Positions 33,548 through 42,251 are shown, counted from the first letter of the stretch. The stretch is 64,000 bases of DNA from DATFVB01 sp963714035 (GCA_963714035.1 OY970224.1:806001-870000); one strand, 5' to 3'. Made by a program: numbers and translations. Notes: generated from the sequence alone by a model not told the origin.

Positions 33548-34111
33548 ATGCGGCTCACCTGGCAGAACCAGCTGGCCGAGAGCGCCTACGACGACTTCCT
33601 CGCTCTCGTCCGGAGGCGCCACGCGGACCCCGCCCTCCTCGACCTCTCCGCCGGATACGACATGGTCACGAAGATCTCGTCGAAAGGGTTCTCGGTGCGG
33701 ACCCTCGACACGAGGAACGAGATCCTCGAGCCCGCGAGGGCGAACCGGCCGCTCGCGATCGATCAGCCCACGGCGGCTTTCGACGGGATTCTCTGCCTCG
33801 GAACGTTCGGGTTCATCCCGCGCCCGGCCGCGCCTCCGCTCGCCTCGGAGATCCGCCGGATGCTCGCCCCTTCCGGGCTCGCCTTCATCTCTTTCGCCCC
33901 GGTGTGGGTCCATGATCCGGACGACACCCGCTCCGTCCGGAGCTTCTTCGATCGCGAGGGAAACCTGCATCGCCGCGATCACGGGGAATTCACGACGTCG
34001 GTCGTGTACCAGAACCGTGAGATCGAGGCGCTCTTCAAGGACTTCAAGATCGTGGCGCTCGTGACGCAGACCAACGGCGCGCGGCGCCTGACCGCCATGC
34101 GGGAGGCGTGA
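33548..34111 (+). CDS. Methyltransferase-like protein, degenerate SAM motif
   Basis: This is a 187-residue protein resembling a Rossmann methyltransferase: a glycine loop-like LLDLSAGYDMVT, an acidic strand VRTLDTRNEI, FDGILCLGTFGFIPRP (like the post-motif FD-x-I/V strand) and LAPSGLAFISFAP (like motif GGxLxIxxP). The canonical D/E-x-G-x-G-x-G is missing, so it may not bind SAM. It begins a cluster of four genes with overlaps: its stop overlaps the next start by GTGA. It may act as a partner of the glycosyltransferase-like membrane protein or be a diverged enzyme. Confidence 0.6.
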   Translation: MRLTWQNQLAESAYDDFLALVRRRHADPALLDLSAGYDMVTKISSKGFSVRTLDTRNEILEPARANRPLAIDQPTAAFDGILCLGTFGFIPRPAAPPLASEIRRMLAPSGLAFISFAPVWVHDPDDTRSVRSFFDREGNLHRRDHGEFTTSVVYQNREIEALFKDFKIVALVTQTNGARRLTAMREA

Positions 34112-35646
34112 GCCTCTCCTCCGGCGTGCGTCGCGGAACGCCGCTCGAAGGCAGGGCCCGCGCCTCGATCGCGACCGCGGCGGGCGTTGCCGCGATCGCC
34201 GTGTACTTCGTCTTCCTCGGGATGCATGCCTCGCGGGCCGCCGGCGGCTCCGACAGTTCCGGCTATCTCAACGAGGCGCGCGCGCTCGCCGCCGGACGCG
34301 CGACCGAGCCGATTCCCATGATGGCCCGGCTCGGTCTCGACCTTCGGTTCGAGCCTGCCTTCCGGCCTCTCGGCTTCGTCGCCGGATCGCATCCCGGCAC
34401 GATGGCGTACCTCTATCCCCCGGGTCTCCCGCTCCACATGGCCGCGGCGGCCGCGCTCGCCGGCTGGGATCGGGGCCCGTTCTGGGTGGCGCCGGCAGCG
34501 GCGGCCGCCTCTCTCGTCCTGATCTTTCTCCTCGCCCTGGATATCGGGCTCCCCGCGGCCGCAGGGGCCTCCGCGGCGGCCATCCTCGCCGCGCACCCCG
34601 CGTTTCTCTTCGAGGCCCTTCAGCCCATGAGTGACGTTCCGGCGACCGCCTGGTGTCTCGCGATCGTCCTCTTCGCCCGGCGGTCGCGACGCCATTCGAA
34701 TTGGGCGGCGGCGGCCGGCGCGGCGTTCGGGATCGCCTTTCTGGTTCGGCCGGCGAACATCCTCGTCCTTCCCGCGACTCTCGCGTTGCTCGGTTTCGAC
34801 CGGCGGCGGTTCGCCCTGTTCGTTCTCGGCGGCTTCGCCCCATTTCTCTTCTTCGTGGCCTACGACCGGGCCGCCTTCGGGCACCCGTTCCTCACGGGTT
34901 ATGGACGCGGGGATCTTTCCGAGGCCCTCGCCTGGGGCCACTTTCCCGCCCGCGTTCGCCATTACGCCCACTGGCTTTCCGCCACGCTCACGGGCCTGGT
35001 GCTCCTCGGGTGGCTCGCGGCGCCCTTCGACCGGTGGATCGAGCGGCGCGACCGGATCGCCCTCTTCCTGTGGTTCGCCGCGTTCTTCCTCTTCTACGAT
35101 TTCTACGCCCCCTACGAGACCTGGTGGTATCTGAGATTCCTCCTCCCGGCGTTTCCCGCGCTCATCGTCGCCTTCGCGGCCACGGGCACGCATGCTCTCG
35201 CCTTCCTTCGGATGCGTTCGGTCTCGCCGGCGATGTCCCGCGTCACGGGAGCGTTCGCGATCGCGATCGTGCTTCTCCTCGAGATCCGGCAGATCCGTCG
35301 GCTGCGCGTCCGCGCGATCGTCGCCGACGAAGAGACGTACCCGCAGGCAGCGCGCTGGGCCGGCAGCCGAGTCCCGCCGGGCTCACTCGTCGTCGCGATG
35401 CAGGCTTCCGGGGCCCTGCGGTACTACACCCCCCTTCCGACGGCGAAGTGGGATGCCCTTCCCGACACGCTCTGGCCCCTTCTCGCCGAGGCCGCCGACC
35501 GGCGCGGTGTGACGCTCTATGCTCTCCTCTTCCCATTCGAGGAGAATGAAGCCATGAAACGCATTCCGGGCGCCTGGAGGCGTCTCGACTCGCGGCGCGG
35601 CGTCGCCCTCTGGACGCGCGCATCGCCCGGGATACCCGGGCGGTGA
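34108..35646 (+). CDS. GT-C-type glycosyltransferase-like membrane protein (ArnT/PMT superfamily)
   Basis: This is a 512-residue integral membrane protein with about 11-12 hydrophobic segments. An early loop holds GGSDSSGYLNEARALA, the D/E-containing first extracytoplasmic loop typical of lipid-linked sugar transferases, and YLYPPGLPLH corresponds to the P-x-P-x-Y/H region of the PMT/ArnT fold. It ends in a soluble domain of about 100 residues (QAARWAGSRVPPGSLVVAMQ). The start is a GTG overlapping the previous stop; the stop overlaps the next GTG. The donor is probably a polyprenyl-phosphate sugar, and the acceptor is unknown. Confidence 0.8.
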   Translation: MSLSSGVRRGTPLEGRARASIATAAGVAAIAVYFVFLGMHASRAAGGSDSSGYLNEARALAAGRATEPIPMMARLGLDLRFEPAFRPLGFVAGSHPGTMAYLYPPGLPLHMAAAAALAGWDRGPFWVAPAAAAASLVLIFLLALDIGLPAAAGASAAAILAAHPAFLFEALQPMSDVPATAWCLAIVLFARRSRRHSNWAAAAGAAFGIAFLVRPANILVLPATLALLGFDRRRFALFVLGGFAPFLFFVAYDRAAFGHPFLTGYGRGDLSEALAWGHFPARVRHYAHWLSATLTGLVLLGWLAAPFDRWIERRDRIALFLWFAAFFLFYDFYAPYETWWYLRFLLPAFPALIVAFAATGTHALAFLRMRSVSPAMSRVTGAFAIAIVLLLEIRQIRRLRVRAIVADEETYPQAARWAGSRVPPGSLVVAMQASGALRYYTPLPTAKWDALPDTLWPLLAEAADRRGVTLYALLFPFEENEAMKRIPGAWRRLDSRRGVALWTRASPGIPGR

Positions 35647-36347
35647 ACGCTCCCGTCGTCTGGCGAAGGCTGCGGCGTTCGATCGGGGCGATCGGCGGCT
35701 ACAAGGCCGTCTGGAATTACTACGCCCGGCACGACGCCCGGGACGCGATCTTCTCGGGATCGACGGAAGAGTCCTTCGAGGAGGCCGGACGGCGGGACGC
35801 GGAACGGATCTCCCGGCTCGCCGGAGCGAACGCGCGAGTGCTCAACATCGGCTGCGGCATCGGGCGCGTCGAGAGGTACCTCGCGCCGGTCGTTCTCGAG
35901 ATGCACGCGGTCGACATCAGCGGCGAAATGATCGCGCAGGCCCGGGCGCGGCTCGCCGGCCTTCCGAACGTCTTCCTGCGGGAGGTCACGCCGGTCGAGT
36001 TCCTGGCGGCCCATACCGGCGGACGCTTCGATCTCGTCTTTTCGCTGCTGGTGCTGCAGCACCTCGAAAAGGAAGACGCGTTTGTCTACCTCGAAGACGC
36101 GCGACGCGTGCTCCGTTCCGGCGGAACCCTTTTCGCTCAGTTCCCGAATCTCCGTTCCCCGGAGTACGCGCAGGCTTTCCGCGACGCGCTTCGGAAACGA
36201 CCCCGGAGCCCCGGCCGAGTACGACCGTACACGGAAGAAGAGCTTCGGCACTGGATGGAGATGCTCGGGTTCGAAATCGTCTCCCTGACGTTCGAGGCGG
36301 GAACCCGCGGAGACGCCGAGATCTACCTCACGGCCCGGAAGCCGTGA
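35643..36347 (+). CDS. Class I SAM-dependent methyltransferase
   Basis: This is a 234-residue cytosolic methyltransferase. The helical N-terminus contains NYYARHDARDAIF. SAM motif I is VLNIGCGIGRVERYL, followed by MHAVDISGEMIAQAR, FDLVFSLLVLQHL and VLRSGGTLFAQFPN. A C-terminal RPYTEEELRHWMEMLGFEIV block resembles small-molecule or glycan methyltransferases of the methyltransf_11/25 type. It starts on GTGA with the glycosyltransferase stop, so is co-translated, and probably modifies a sugar or lipid made by the same cluster. Confidence 0.88.
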   Translation: MNAPVVWRRLRRSIGAIGGYKAVWNYYARHDARDAIFSGSTEESFEEAGRRDAERISRLAGANARVLNIGCGIGRVERYLAPVVLEMHAVDISGEMIAQARARLAGLPNVFLREVTPVEFLAAHTGGRFDLVFSLLVLQHLEKEDAFVYLEDARRVLRSGGTLFAQFPNLRSPEYAQAFRDALRKRPRSPGRVRPYTEEELRHWMEMLGFEIVSLTFEAGTRGDAEIYLTARKP

Positions 36348-36363
36348 GGCCCCCTCTGCCGCG

Positions 36364-38664
36364 ATGAAGAAGTCGCGATGGGCGCCCTGGGCGGCGGCGG
36401 CGTTCTTCTCCGCAGCCGCGGTGGCGATGACCTGGCCTCTCGCGGCCGGGCTCGCCCGATCGGTCTCCGATCCCGGCGACCCGTACCTGAACGCGTGGAT
36501 CCTGCACTGGGACTGGATCCAGATCTTCCGCGATCCCCTCCGCCTCTTCGATGCGAATATCTTCTACCCGGCTCGTCTGACGCTCGCGTTCTCGGAAAAC
36601 CTGTTCGGCGCCGCCATCTTCGGTTTCCCCCTCTACGCGCTCGGGCTGTCCCCGATCACCGTTTACAACGTGATCCTGCTGCTGGGGATGGCGTCGTCGG
36701 GGTTCGGCGCCTGGGCGCTCGCCCGCGAGATGACGGGGGACGGAGCCGCTTCTTTCCTCGCCGGGATCTTTTATGCCTTCGTGTTCTTTCATTTCGACCA
36801 GCTCCCCCACGTCCAGATGCAATGGGGAGCGTTCCTCCCGCTCTTCCTCCTTTTTCTCTGGCGGTTTCTCGAGAGCGGCCGGCGGCGGGACCTCGCGCTC
36901 TACGCGGTCTTCTTCGCCTGGAACGCGATCGCCTGTGTTCACTACGGCATCTTCGGCGGCTTCGCCCTTCTCCTCACGCTCATCCTCGAAGTCACCCGGC
37001 GGCGGGCATGGTCGACGGACGCTCCACGCCGCGTCGCCGCCGCGACCGGCGTTTCCCTCCTCGCCGTCTCGCCGTTCGCCGTTCCGTACTTCCGCGCTTC
37101 CCGGCTCTATCATTTCCGCCGCGGGGTCGGGGAGCTCGCGCACTACAGCGCTTCGCCGAAGGCCTTCCTCTCCTCCGGATTCCGGAGCAAGGTCTACGGA
37201 GCGGCGACGGCGCGCTTTGGCGCCCCCGAAGCGGCGCTCTTTTTCGGGCTCGTCGTTCCGGCGCTCGCGATCGCCGGATATTTTCTCGCCCGGCGCGCCG
37301 CGAGGGCGGAATCTCCATCCCCTCGGGCGCCGCTTCCCCCTTCCCGCGGGATCGCCGTGCTGGACGGCGCGATCGTTCTCCTGGCGGCCGCAAGGATCGC
37401 CCTCTTCATCTCCGGAGGAGTCTCGTGGGGTCGCCTCCGAGTCCACGACCCGTATCGGCTCTCGATGGCTCTCTTCCTTGCGATCGCCGCGCGAATCCTC
37501 TGGCGGTACCTCCGACGGCTTCGACACGCCGGCGTCGCCGACTGGATCCGCAGCCGCCGGCGCCCTGCCGCCGTCACCTGGGGCGTCGGCATGATCGCGA
37601 CGGGGATCGTCATCGCCCTCGGCGGCCGATTCTTTCTCTATCGTGAGCTCTTCGAGATCTTTCGCCCCGTTCTCGGCTCGATCCGCGCGCCGACTCGGGG
37701 CATCGTCCTCGCTCATCTGGGGCTCGGCGTTCTCGCCGCATTCGGCATTTCCTCGATTCGCTTCCGATTCGGACGGGTCGGCCGCCTGGTCGTGCCCGCC
37801 GCGGCGTCGCTCCTCCTCCTCGCCGAACTTCGAGCCGCTCCGATATCCTGGTTCGACGGCGATCCAACGCCTCCGGGCTCGATTCTCTGGACCGACGAGC
37901 AGCATCCCCCGGGCGGTGTCCTCGAGCTCCCGATCAAGTACGAGGACAATTTCTACTATGTGCTCTGGGCATCGAATCACGATTTCCCGATCGTGAACGG
38001 ATACAGCGGCTTCTTCCCCAAATCGTTCGATGCGGTCCGCGCCGCTTTCATCGCCGACCCGGTCCCCGCGGACGCGATGACGCTGCTCCGGCAGACGGGA
38101 GTCACGACGATCCTCTTCCATCGCGGCCGGGCGGCATCCGCCGAGCAGGGGGCGATCTCCCGCTTCCTCGCCGCCGGAATCGCGAACGGCACGCTCGTTC
38201 CGGTACGCGCGATGGGAAACGGCGCGACGGACACGGTCATCTGCGCCGACTCGTCCGCGGCCAGGACGTTCCGCACCTCTCCGTCCGAACGGAAATCGGC
38301 GGTCGATGCCCTCGCGCGTCCCCTCGCCGCGCCCACGCCGCCCGAGGGTTGGTACGACCGCCCCGACAACGGAGATGTCGTGCTCGGCCCGACCGTCCGG
38401 GGAAGCGGCTGGGCGGCGTCCGCCGACGGGATCGCCCGGATCGCCGTGCTCCTCGACGGCCGCGACGTCGGATCGGCGGCCTACGGAGGCTACCGGCCGG
38501 ACGTCCGTCACGTGAAGCCCTACGTCGAGTGCGGCGACTCCTGCGGGTTCCGTTACCGGATCGACGGAGTTCCGGCCGGTCGGCACACGCTTCAGACCCG
38601 GTTCTTCGGGAAGAACGGCGGCTCCGCCGCGCCTCCGGCCGTCGAGATCCGCGTCCGGAAATGA
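36364..38664 (+). CDS. Large GT-C-like membrane protein, unknown substrate
   Basis: This is a 766-residue protein with about 12 membrane segments followed by a soluble C-terminal region of about 250 residues. The first loop reads DPGDPYLNAWILHWDW, with acidic residues at the place where GT-C enzymes bind metal and donor; FYPARLTLAFSENLFGAAI follows. The C-terminal part includes a beta-sandwich-like end (GWAASADGIARIAVLLDGRDVG, RYRIDGVPAGRHTLQTRF), reminiscent of an Ig-like carbohydrate-binding module. It starts 16 bp after the methyltransferase. A role in adding sugars to a surface lipid or protein is plausible, not shown. Confidence 0.75.
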   Translation: MKKSRWAPWAAAAFFSAAAVAMTWPLAAGLARSVSDPGDPYLNAWILHWDWIQIFRDPLRLFDANIFYPARLTLAFSENLFGAAIFGFPLYALGLSPITVYNVILLLGMASSGFGAWALAREMTGDGAASFLAGIFYAFVFFHFDQLPHVQMQWGAFLPLFLLFLWRFLESGRRRDLALYAVFFAWNAIACVHYGIFGGFALLLTLILEVTRRRAWSTDAPRRVAAATGVSLLAVSPFAVPYFRASRLYHFRRGVGELAHYSASPKAFLSSGFRSKVYGAATARFGAPEAALFFGLVVPALAIAGYFLARRAARAESPSPRAPLPPSRGIAVLDGAIVLLAAARIALFISGGVSWGRLRVHDPYRLSMALFLAIAARILWRYLRRLRHAGVADWIRSRRRPAAVTWGVGMIATGIVIALGGRFFLYRELFEIFRPVLGSIRAPTRGIVLAHLGLGVLAAFGISSIRFRFGRVGRLVVPAAASLLLLAELRAAPISWFDGDPTPPGSILWTDEQHPPGGVLELPIKYEDNFYYVLWASNHDFPIVNGYSGFFPKSFDAVRAAFIADPVPADAMTLLRQTGVTTILFHRGRAASAEQGAISRFLAAGIANGTLVPVRAMGNGATDTVICADSSAARTFRTSPSERKSAVDALARPLAAPTPPEGWYDRPDNGDVVLGPTVRGSGWAASADGIARIAVLLDGRDVGSAAYGGYRPDVRHVKPYVECGDSCGFRYRIDGVPAGRHTLQTRFFGKNGGSAAPPAVEIRVRK

Positions 38665-38669
38665 CGCCG

Positions 38670-38939
38670 CTACCGGCGGTGCTTCATCCGGAACGCGTTG
38701 ACGATCGTCTGCGTCTGGTTGAGACGCTGGAGCTTCCGGTTCCTCCGCTGCACCGCATCCAGGTCGTCGGTCGCCGGCATGACGCCGCGGATCTCGCGCG
38801 CGAGCTTGTCGACCTCCGCGAGGAACGACTGCAGCTCGGGGGGCTGGAACTTCTTGAACGTATGCTCGGAAACGATGATGTAGCCTTCGGCGATGTCCTT
38901 CGCCATCGACATCGCCGAACCGCCGATGAATACGCTCAC
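38670..38939 (-). CDS. Small conserved-looking protein, unknown
   Basis: This is an 89-residue protein beginning with GTG (MSVFIGGSAMSMAKDIAEGYIIV), then TFKKFQPPELQSFLAEVDKLAREIRGV and a basic helix RRNRKLQRLNQTQTIVNAF. It is probably cytosolic and helical. The start is set by a TATCAT box 6 nt before the GTG; an internal ATG at 38912 is the alternative. It converges with the 36364 gene (5-bp gap) and diverges from the YncE/phosphoesterase gene. I do not recognise the family. Confidence 0.65.
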   Translation of the reverse strand: MSVFIGGSAMSMAKDIAEGYIIVSEHTFKKFQPPELQSFLAEVDKLAREIRGVMPATDDLDAVQRRNRKLQRLNQTQTIVNAFRMKHRR

Positions 38940-38945
38940 GATCCG

Positions 38946-38951
38946 ATGATA
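38946..38951 (-). promoter_or_regulatory. -10 box TATCAT, leaderless GTG gene
   Basis: TATCAT on the minus strand ends 6 nt before the GTG at 38939, which places initiation at the start codon. Confidence 0.5.
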
Positions 38952-38980
38952 GCTTTTCCCGCGATGGGAGAAGAATCGTC

Positions 38981-41416
38981 GTGACGCTCCGAACGATCTC
39001 GCCACGCGCCGCCCTCGGCGCGATCTCGGCACGCGCCGCCCTCGGCGCGATCCCGTTACGCGCCGCCCTCGGCGCGATCTCGACGCTCGCCGCCCTCGGC
39101 CTGGCAACGGCGCTCATCGGCGGCGACATCCCGGGTCCTCGTCCCGACGGCGCCATCCTTCTTCACGACGGGTGGACGATCCATCCCCTCGGCCGCGCGA
39201 TCGACGTCGGGACTTTTCCGATGGCCGTCGTGCCGCTCCCGGGCGGCCGCGCCGCCGTTCTCCTCTGCGGATACGCGGAGGAGGGAATCGACGTCGTCGA
39301 CCTCGCGACCGGGGCTCGCTCGCGCGTCGCCATGCCGAAAGCCTGGCTCGGCCTCGCGGCGTCCGCGGACGGGAAGACGCTTTACGCCTCCGGCGGCGCC
39401 GATGGCGTCGTGCGCGTCTTCGAGGAGCGAACGGCCGGCTGGAGCGAGTCCGCGCCGTTCCGCCTTCCGTCGCCGGGGGTGGTCGGCGGCATCGCGCTCG
39501 ACGAGGTGCACGGACGGCTCTACGTCGCCGAACACGCCGCGGGCCGACTCGCGCGCTTCGACCTGTCCTCGCGCCGGCTCGACCGCGAGTATCCCGCCGG
39601 CGCCTCGCCCTACGAGGTAAGGCTCGACGCTTCCGGCAAGCGCGCGTTCGTGTCGAACTGGGCCGATGGCACGGTCTCCGCGATTCCCCTCGACGGCGCC
39701 GCGCCGTCGGCAACGTGGAGCGCGGGCAGCCACCCGACGGCGCTCCTGCTGAACGACTCCGGCGACCGACTGCTCGTGGCGTGCGCGGAGGACGACCGCG
39801 TGACCGCGCTCGATACGCAGAGCGGCCGGACGCTGTGGAACGCTTCCGTGACCCTTCGCCCGAACGGCCTCGAGGGCGCGACGCCAACCGCGCTCGCCCG
39901 GCTTCCGGACGGGAGAATTCTCGTCGCGAACTCGGACAACCACGACCTCGCCGTGATCGACGCTCGGGGAGACCGGCCGCGCGTGGACGGTTTCGTTCCG
40001 GTCGGCCGTTACCCGACGGCGGTCGCCGTCGCCGGCGACGCGATCCTCGTCGCGGACGGAAAGGGCTCCGTCACGCGCGCGGCGCCGGACGGGCCGCAGC
40101 CGACCGACCGGATCCCCGGCTCGCGCACGCCGCGCTACGTGCTCGCGCGCCAGACGGGCGACCTCCGGGTCGTTCCGGTCTCGGAGCTCGGCCGCCTCCC
40201 CGATCACACGAAGACGGTCCTCGCGGGAATTCCGCCAGCGCCCGCCGAGGACCTCCATCCGAGCTTCGCGAAGATCCGGCACGTCATCTACGTGATCCGC
40301 GAGAACCGCACGTACGACCAGGTTCTCGGCGACGAGCGGCGGGGAAACGGCGACCCTTCCCTCGTTCTCTTCGGCGATAACGTGACGCCGAACGCCCACG
40401 CGGTCGCCCGGGAGTTCACGCTCCTCGACGGCTTCTACTGCAACGCCGAAGTCTCCGCCGACGGCCACAGCTGGTCGGCCGCCGCCTTCGCGAACGACTA
40501 CGTGGAGAAGACCTACCCGCAGGAATACAGCAACCGCGGCTGGAAATACGACTACGACGGCGGCAACCCGCTCGCCCGGCCCCGGGGAGGCTACCTCTGG
40601 GAGGCCGCCGCCCACGCGGGTGTGACGTTCCGGTCCTATGGATGGTTCCTCGACCTCGATGCGAAGACTCCCGCGTCCGGGCGCGCGGCAGGGCTTGCCG
40701 GCCGATTCGATCCCGCCTACCGCGGCTGGGACCTCGCCTACAGCGACGTCGACCGGATGGGCGAATGGCTGCGCGAGTTCCGGGATTTCGAGAAATCCGG
40801 CGCGCTTCCCCGGCTCGAGATCGTCTACCTTCCCAATGACCACACGTCGGGAACGGTGCCGGGAGCGAAATCTCCGAAATCCATGGTGGCCGAGAACGAC
40901 GTCGCGCTCGGCCGGCTGATCGATGCCGTGACGCACAGCCGTTATTTTGCCGACACGGCCGTCTTCGTCCTCGAGGACGACGCGCAGAACGGACCGGACC
41001 ACGTCGACTGCCACCGGTCGCCCGTCTTCGTGGTTTCCCCCTACACGCCCCGGGGCAGGGTCGACTCGCGGCAGTACTCCACCGCGTCGGTGCTCGGCAC
41101 GATCGAGGCGATTCTCGGCCTTCCGCCGATGTCTCAGTTCGACGACGCGGCGCCGAAAATGGCGTTCGAGTTCTCCGGCCCGCTCGACACGACGGCCTTT
41201 TCCGCCCTTGCCGCGAAGATCCCGCTCGACGAGAAGAACCCCGGCAAGGCGCGGGCGGAAGACGCGGCACTCGATTTCAGCCGTCCGGACGCGGTGCCCG
41301 ACGCGATCCTGAACGATCTCCTCTATCGGGCCGTTCAGGGCCGTCCCGGCCCCGGCATCACCGTCCGGTACGGTTCCGCGCCCCCGCGGGACGACGACGA
41401 CGACGACGGGGACTGA
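38981..41416 (+). CDS. YncE-like beta-propeller fused to phosphoesterase (alkaline-phosphatase superfamily)
   Basis: This is an 811-residue exported protein. The N-terminal targeting segment is built from four 9-residue repeats of the type ISARAALGA. A YncE/NHL-like propeller covers about residues 60-390 (IDVVDLATG, LYVAEHAAGRLARFDLSSR). A phosphoesterase domain of the acid phosphatase/phospholipase C type covers about 420-780 (VIYVIRENRTYDQVLGD, LDGFYCNAEVSADGHSWSAAAF, FVLEDDAQNGPDHVDCHRSP). The tail is DDDDDDGD. GTG 38981 has GGGAGAAG 7 nt upstream; that ribosome binding site lies in a tiny frame MGEESS that ends on the GTGA. The substrate is unknown. Confidence 0.88.
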   Translation: MTLRTISPRAALGAISARAALGAIPLRAALGAISTLAALGLATALIGGDIPGPRPDGAILLHDGWTIHPLGRAIDVGTFPMAVVPLPGGRAAVLLCGYAEEGIDVVDLATGARSRVAMPKAWLGLAASADGKTLYASGGADGVVRVFEERTAGWSESAPFRLPSPGVVGGIALDEVHGRLYVAEHAAGRLARFDLSSRRLDREYPAGASPYEVRLDASGKRAFVSNWADGTVSAIPLDGAAPSATWSAGSHPTALLLNDSGDRLLVACAEDDRVTALDTQSGRTLWNASVTLRPNGLEGATPTALARLPDGRILVANSDNHDLAVIDARGDRPRVDGFVPVGRYPTAVAVAGDAILVADGKGSVTRAAPDGPQPTDRIPGSRTPRYVLARQTGDLRVVPVSELGRLPDHTKTVLAGIPPAPAEDLHPSFAKIRHVIYVIRENRTYDQVLGDERRGNGDPSLVLFGDNVTPNAHAVAREFTLLDGFYCNAEVSADGHSWSAAAFANDYVEKTYPQEYSNRGWKYDYDGGNPLARPRGGYLWEAAAHAGVTFRSYGWFLDLDAKTPASGRAAGLAGRFDPAYRGWDLAYSDVDRMGEWLREFRDFEKSGALPRLEIVYLPNDHTSGTVPGAKSPKSMVAENDVALGRLIDAVTHSRYFADTAVFVLEDDAQNGPDHVDCHRSPVFVVSPYTPRGRVDSRQYSTASVLGTIEAILGLPPMSQFDDAAPKMAFEFSGPLDTTAFSALAAKIPLDEKNPGKARAEDAALDFSRPDAVPDAILNDLLYRAVQGRPGPGITVRYGSAPPRDDDDDDGD
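38996..39103 (+). repeat. Four tandem 27-nt repeats encoding the signal segment
   Basis: The units at 38996, 39023, 39050 and 39077 each read close to ATCTCGGCACGCGCCGCCCT plus CGGCGCG and encode ISPRAALGA, ISARAALGA, IPLRAALGA and ISTLAALGL. Only the last unit is fully hydrophobic. Confidence 0.9.
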
Positions 41417-41434
41417 ACCCGGCGCACCGAAAAG

Positions 41435-41479
41435 CTCCACCCGGAGAGGGGTGGCCGTGAGGCCGGGGTGAGGTTAAAC
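41435..41479 (-). repeat. Dispersed GC element upstream of lemA (inverted relative to 43214)
   Basis: Read on the minus strand this gives TTTAACCTCACCCCGGCC, then TCACGGCCACCCCTCTCCGG. The plus strand at 43214-43252 has GAAACCTCACCTCGCC and GCGGCCGCCCCTCTCC. CCACCC/GGGTGG can form a small stem. It sits 37 bp before lemA. Confidence 0.65.
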
Positions 41480-41515
41480 TTCCGGCACTCGGATTCGTAG
41501 AACTCTCTGGAGGAT

Positions 41516-42112
41516 ATGGGCATGTTCACCTGCGGTGTCGTACTTCTGGGGATCGTCGTGCTCCTCCTCTTCTGGGTGGTCGCCCGGTACAACGGCCTGA
41601 TCACGCTTCGCAACCAGGTCGCCAACGCCTGGAAGCAGATCGACGTCCAGCTCAAGCGCCGCTACGATCTGATCCCGAACCTCGTCTCCGCGGTCAAGGG
41701 CGAGATGAAGTTCGAGCAGGACACGCTGGAAAAGGTCATTCAGGCGAGGAATCAGGCGGTCGCGACCGCCCAGAACCCCGCCGCCGGGATCGCGGCGCAG
41801 GCCCAGTCGGAGGGCGCGCTGACGGCCGTGGTTTCCCGCTTCATCGGGCTGGTCGAGAACTATCCGAACCTGAAGTCCAACGAGCAGGTCCGCGCCCTCA
41901 TGGAGGAGCTGACCTCGACGGAGAACAAGATCGGCTTCGCCCGGCAGTTCTACAACGATCTCGCGACGAGCTACAACATTGCGCAGCAGGTGTTTCCCGC
42001 GAGCTTCATCGCGAGCACGTTCCACTTCACGCCCGTCGAGCTCTTCCAGATTCCCGAAGGGGAGGCGGCCCAGCGCGAGGTCCCGAAAGTCGATCTGAAC
42101 CTGGGAGCGTGA
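41516..42112 (+). CDS. lemA: LemA family protein
   Basis: This is a 198-residue membrane-anchored protein. The N-terminal helix (VVLLGIVVLLLFWVVARYNGL) is followed by the family signature RNQVANAWKQIDVQLKRRYDLIPNLVSAVKG and a long helical domain ending FHFTPVELFQIPEGEAAQREVPKVDL. GGAGG lies 5 nt before ATG 41516. LemA is commonly found beside membrane M48 peptidases, as here (next gene), and may be a scaffold or adaptor in envelope quality control; the exact function of the family is not established. Confidence 0.95.
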   Translation: MGMFTCGVVLLGIVVLLLFWVVARYNGLITLRNQVANAWKQIDVQLKRRYDLIPNLVSAVKGEMKFEQDTLEKVIQARNQAVATAQNPAAGIAAQAQSEGALTAVVSRFIGLVENYPNLKSNEQVRALMEELTSTENKIGFARQFYNDLATSYNIAQQVFPASFIASTFHFTPVELFQIPEGEAAQREVPKVDLNLGA

Positions 42113-42126
42113 TCGTGCGCGGCCCA

Positions 42127-42227
42127 GTTTCGAGTTCCGGGTTACGAGTTTCGAGAGGCCGCACGGGCGGAGAGTCGCACCCCGATCCTCGCCCCCGACT
42201 CGCGACTCGAAACTCGAAACTCGAAAC
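42127..42227. repeat. Inverted repeat of GTTTCGAG/CTCGAAAC blocks
   Basis: Left arm 42127-42155 has GTTTCGAGTT and ACGAGTTTCGAG; right arm 42205-42227 has ACTCGAAACTCGAAACTCGA and AAC. The arms are complementary and can form a long hairpin between lemA and the peptidase gene. Similar short blocks occur at 2340-2380 and 17631-17657. Confidence 0.7.
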
Positions 42228-42251
42228 CGCCCGGCGCCGGCATCGCCGGCC

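Noticed and set aside
36328..39156. Minus-strand frame of 942 codons opposite the GT-C-like protein
   Set aside because: Shadow frame; it also covers the well-supported small gene at 38670 in another frame.
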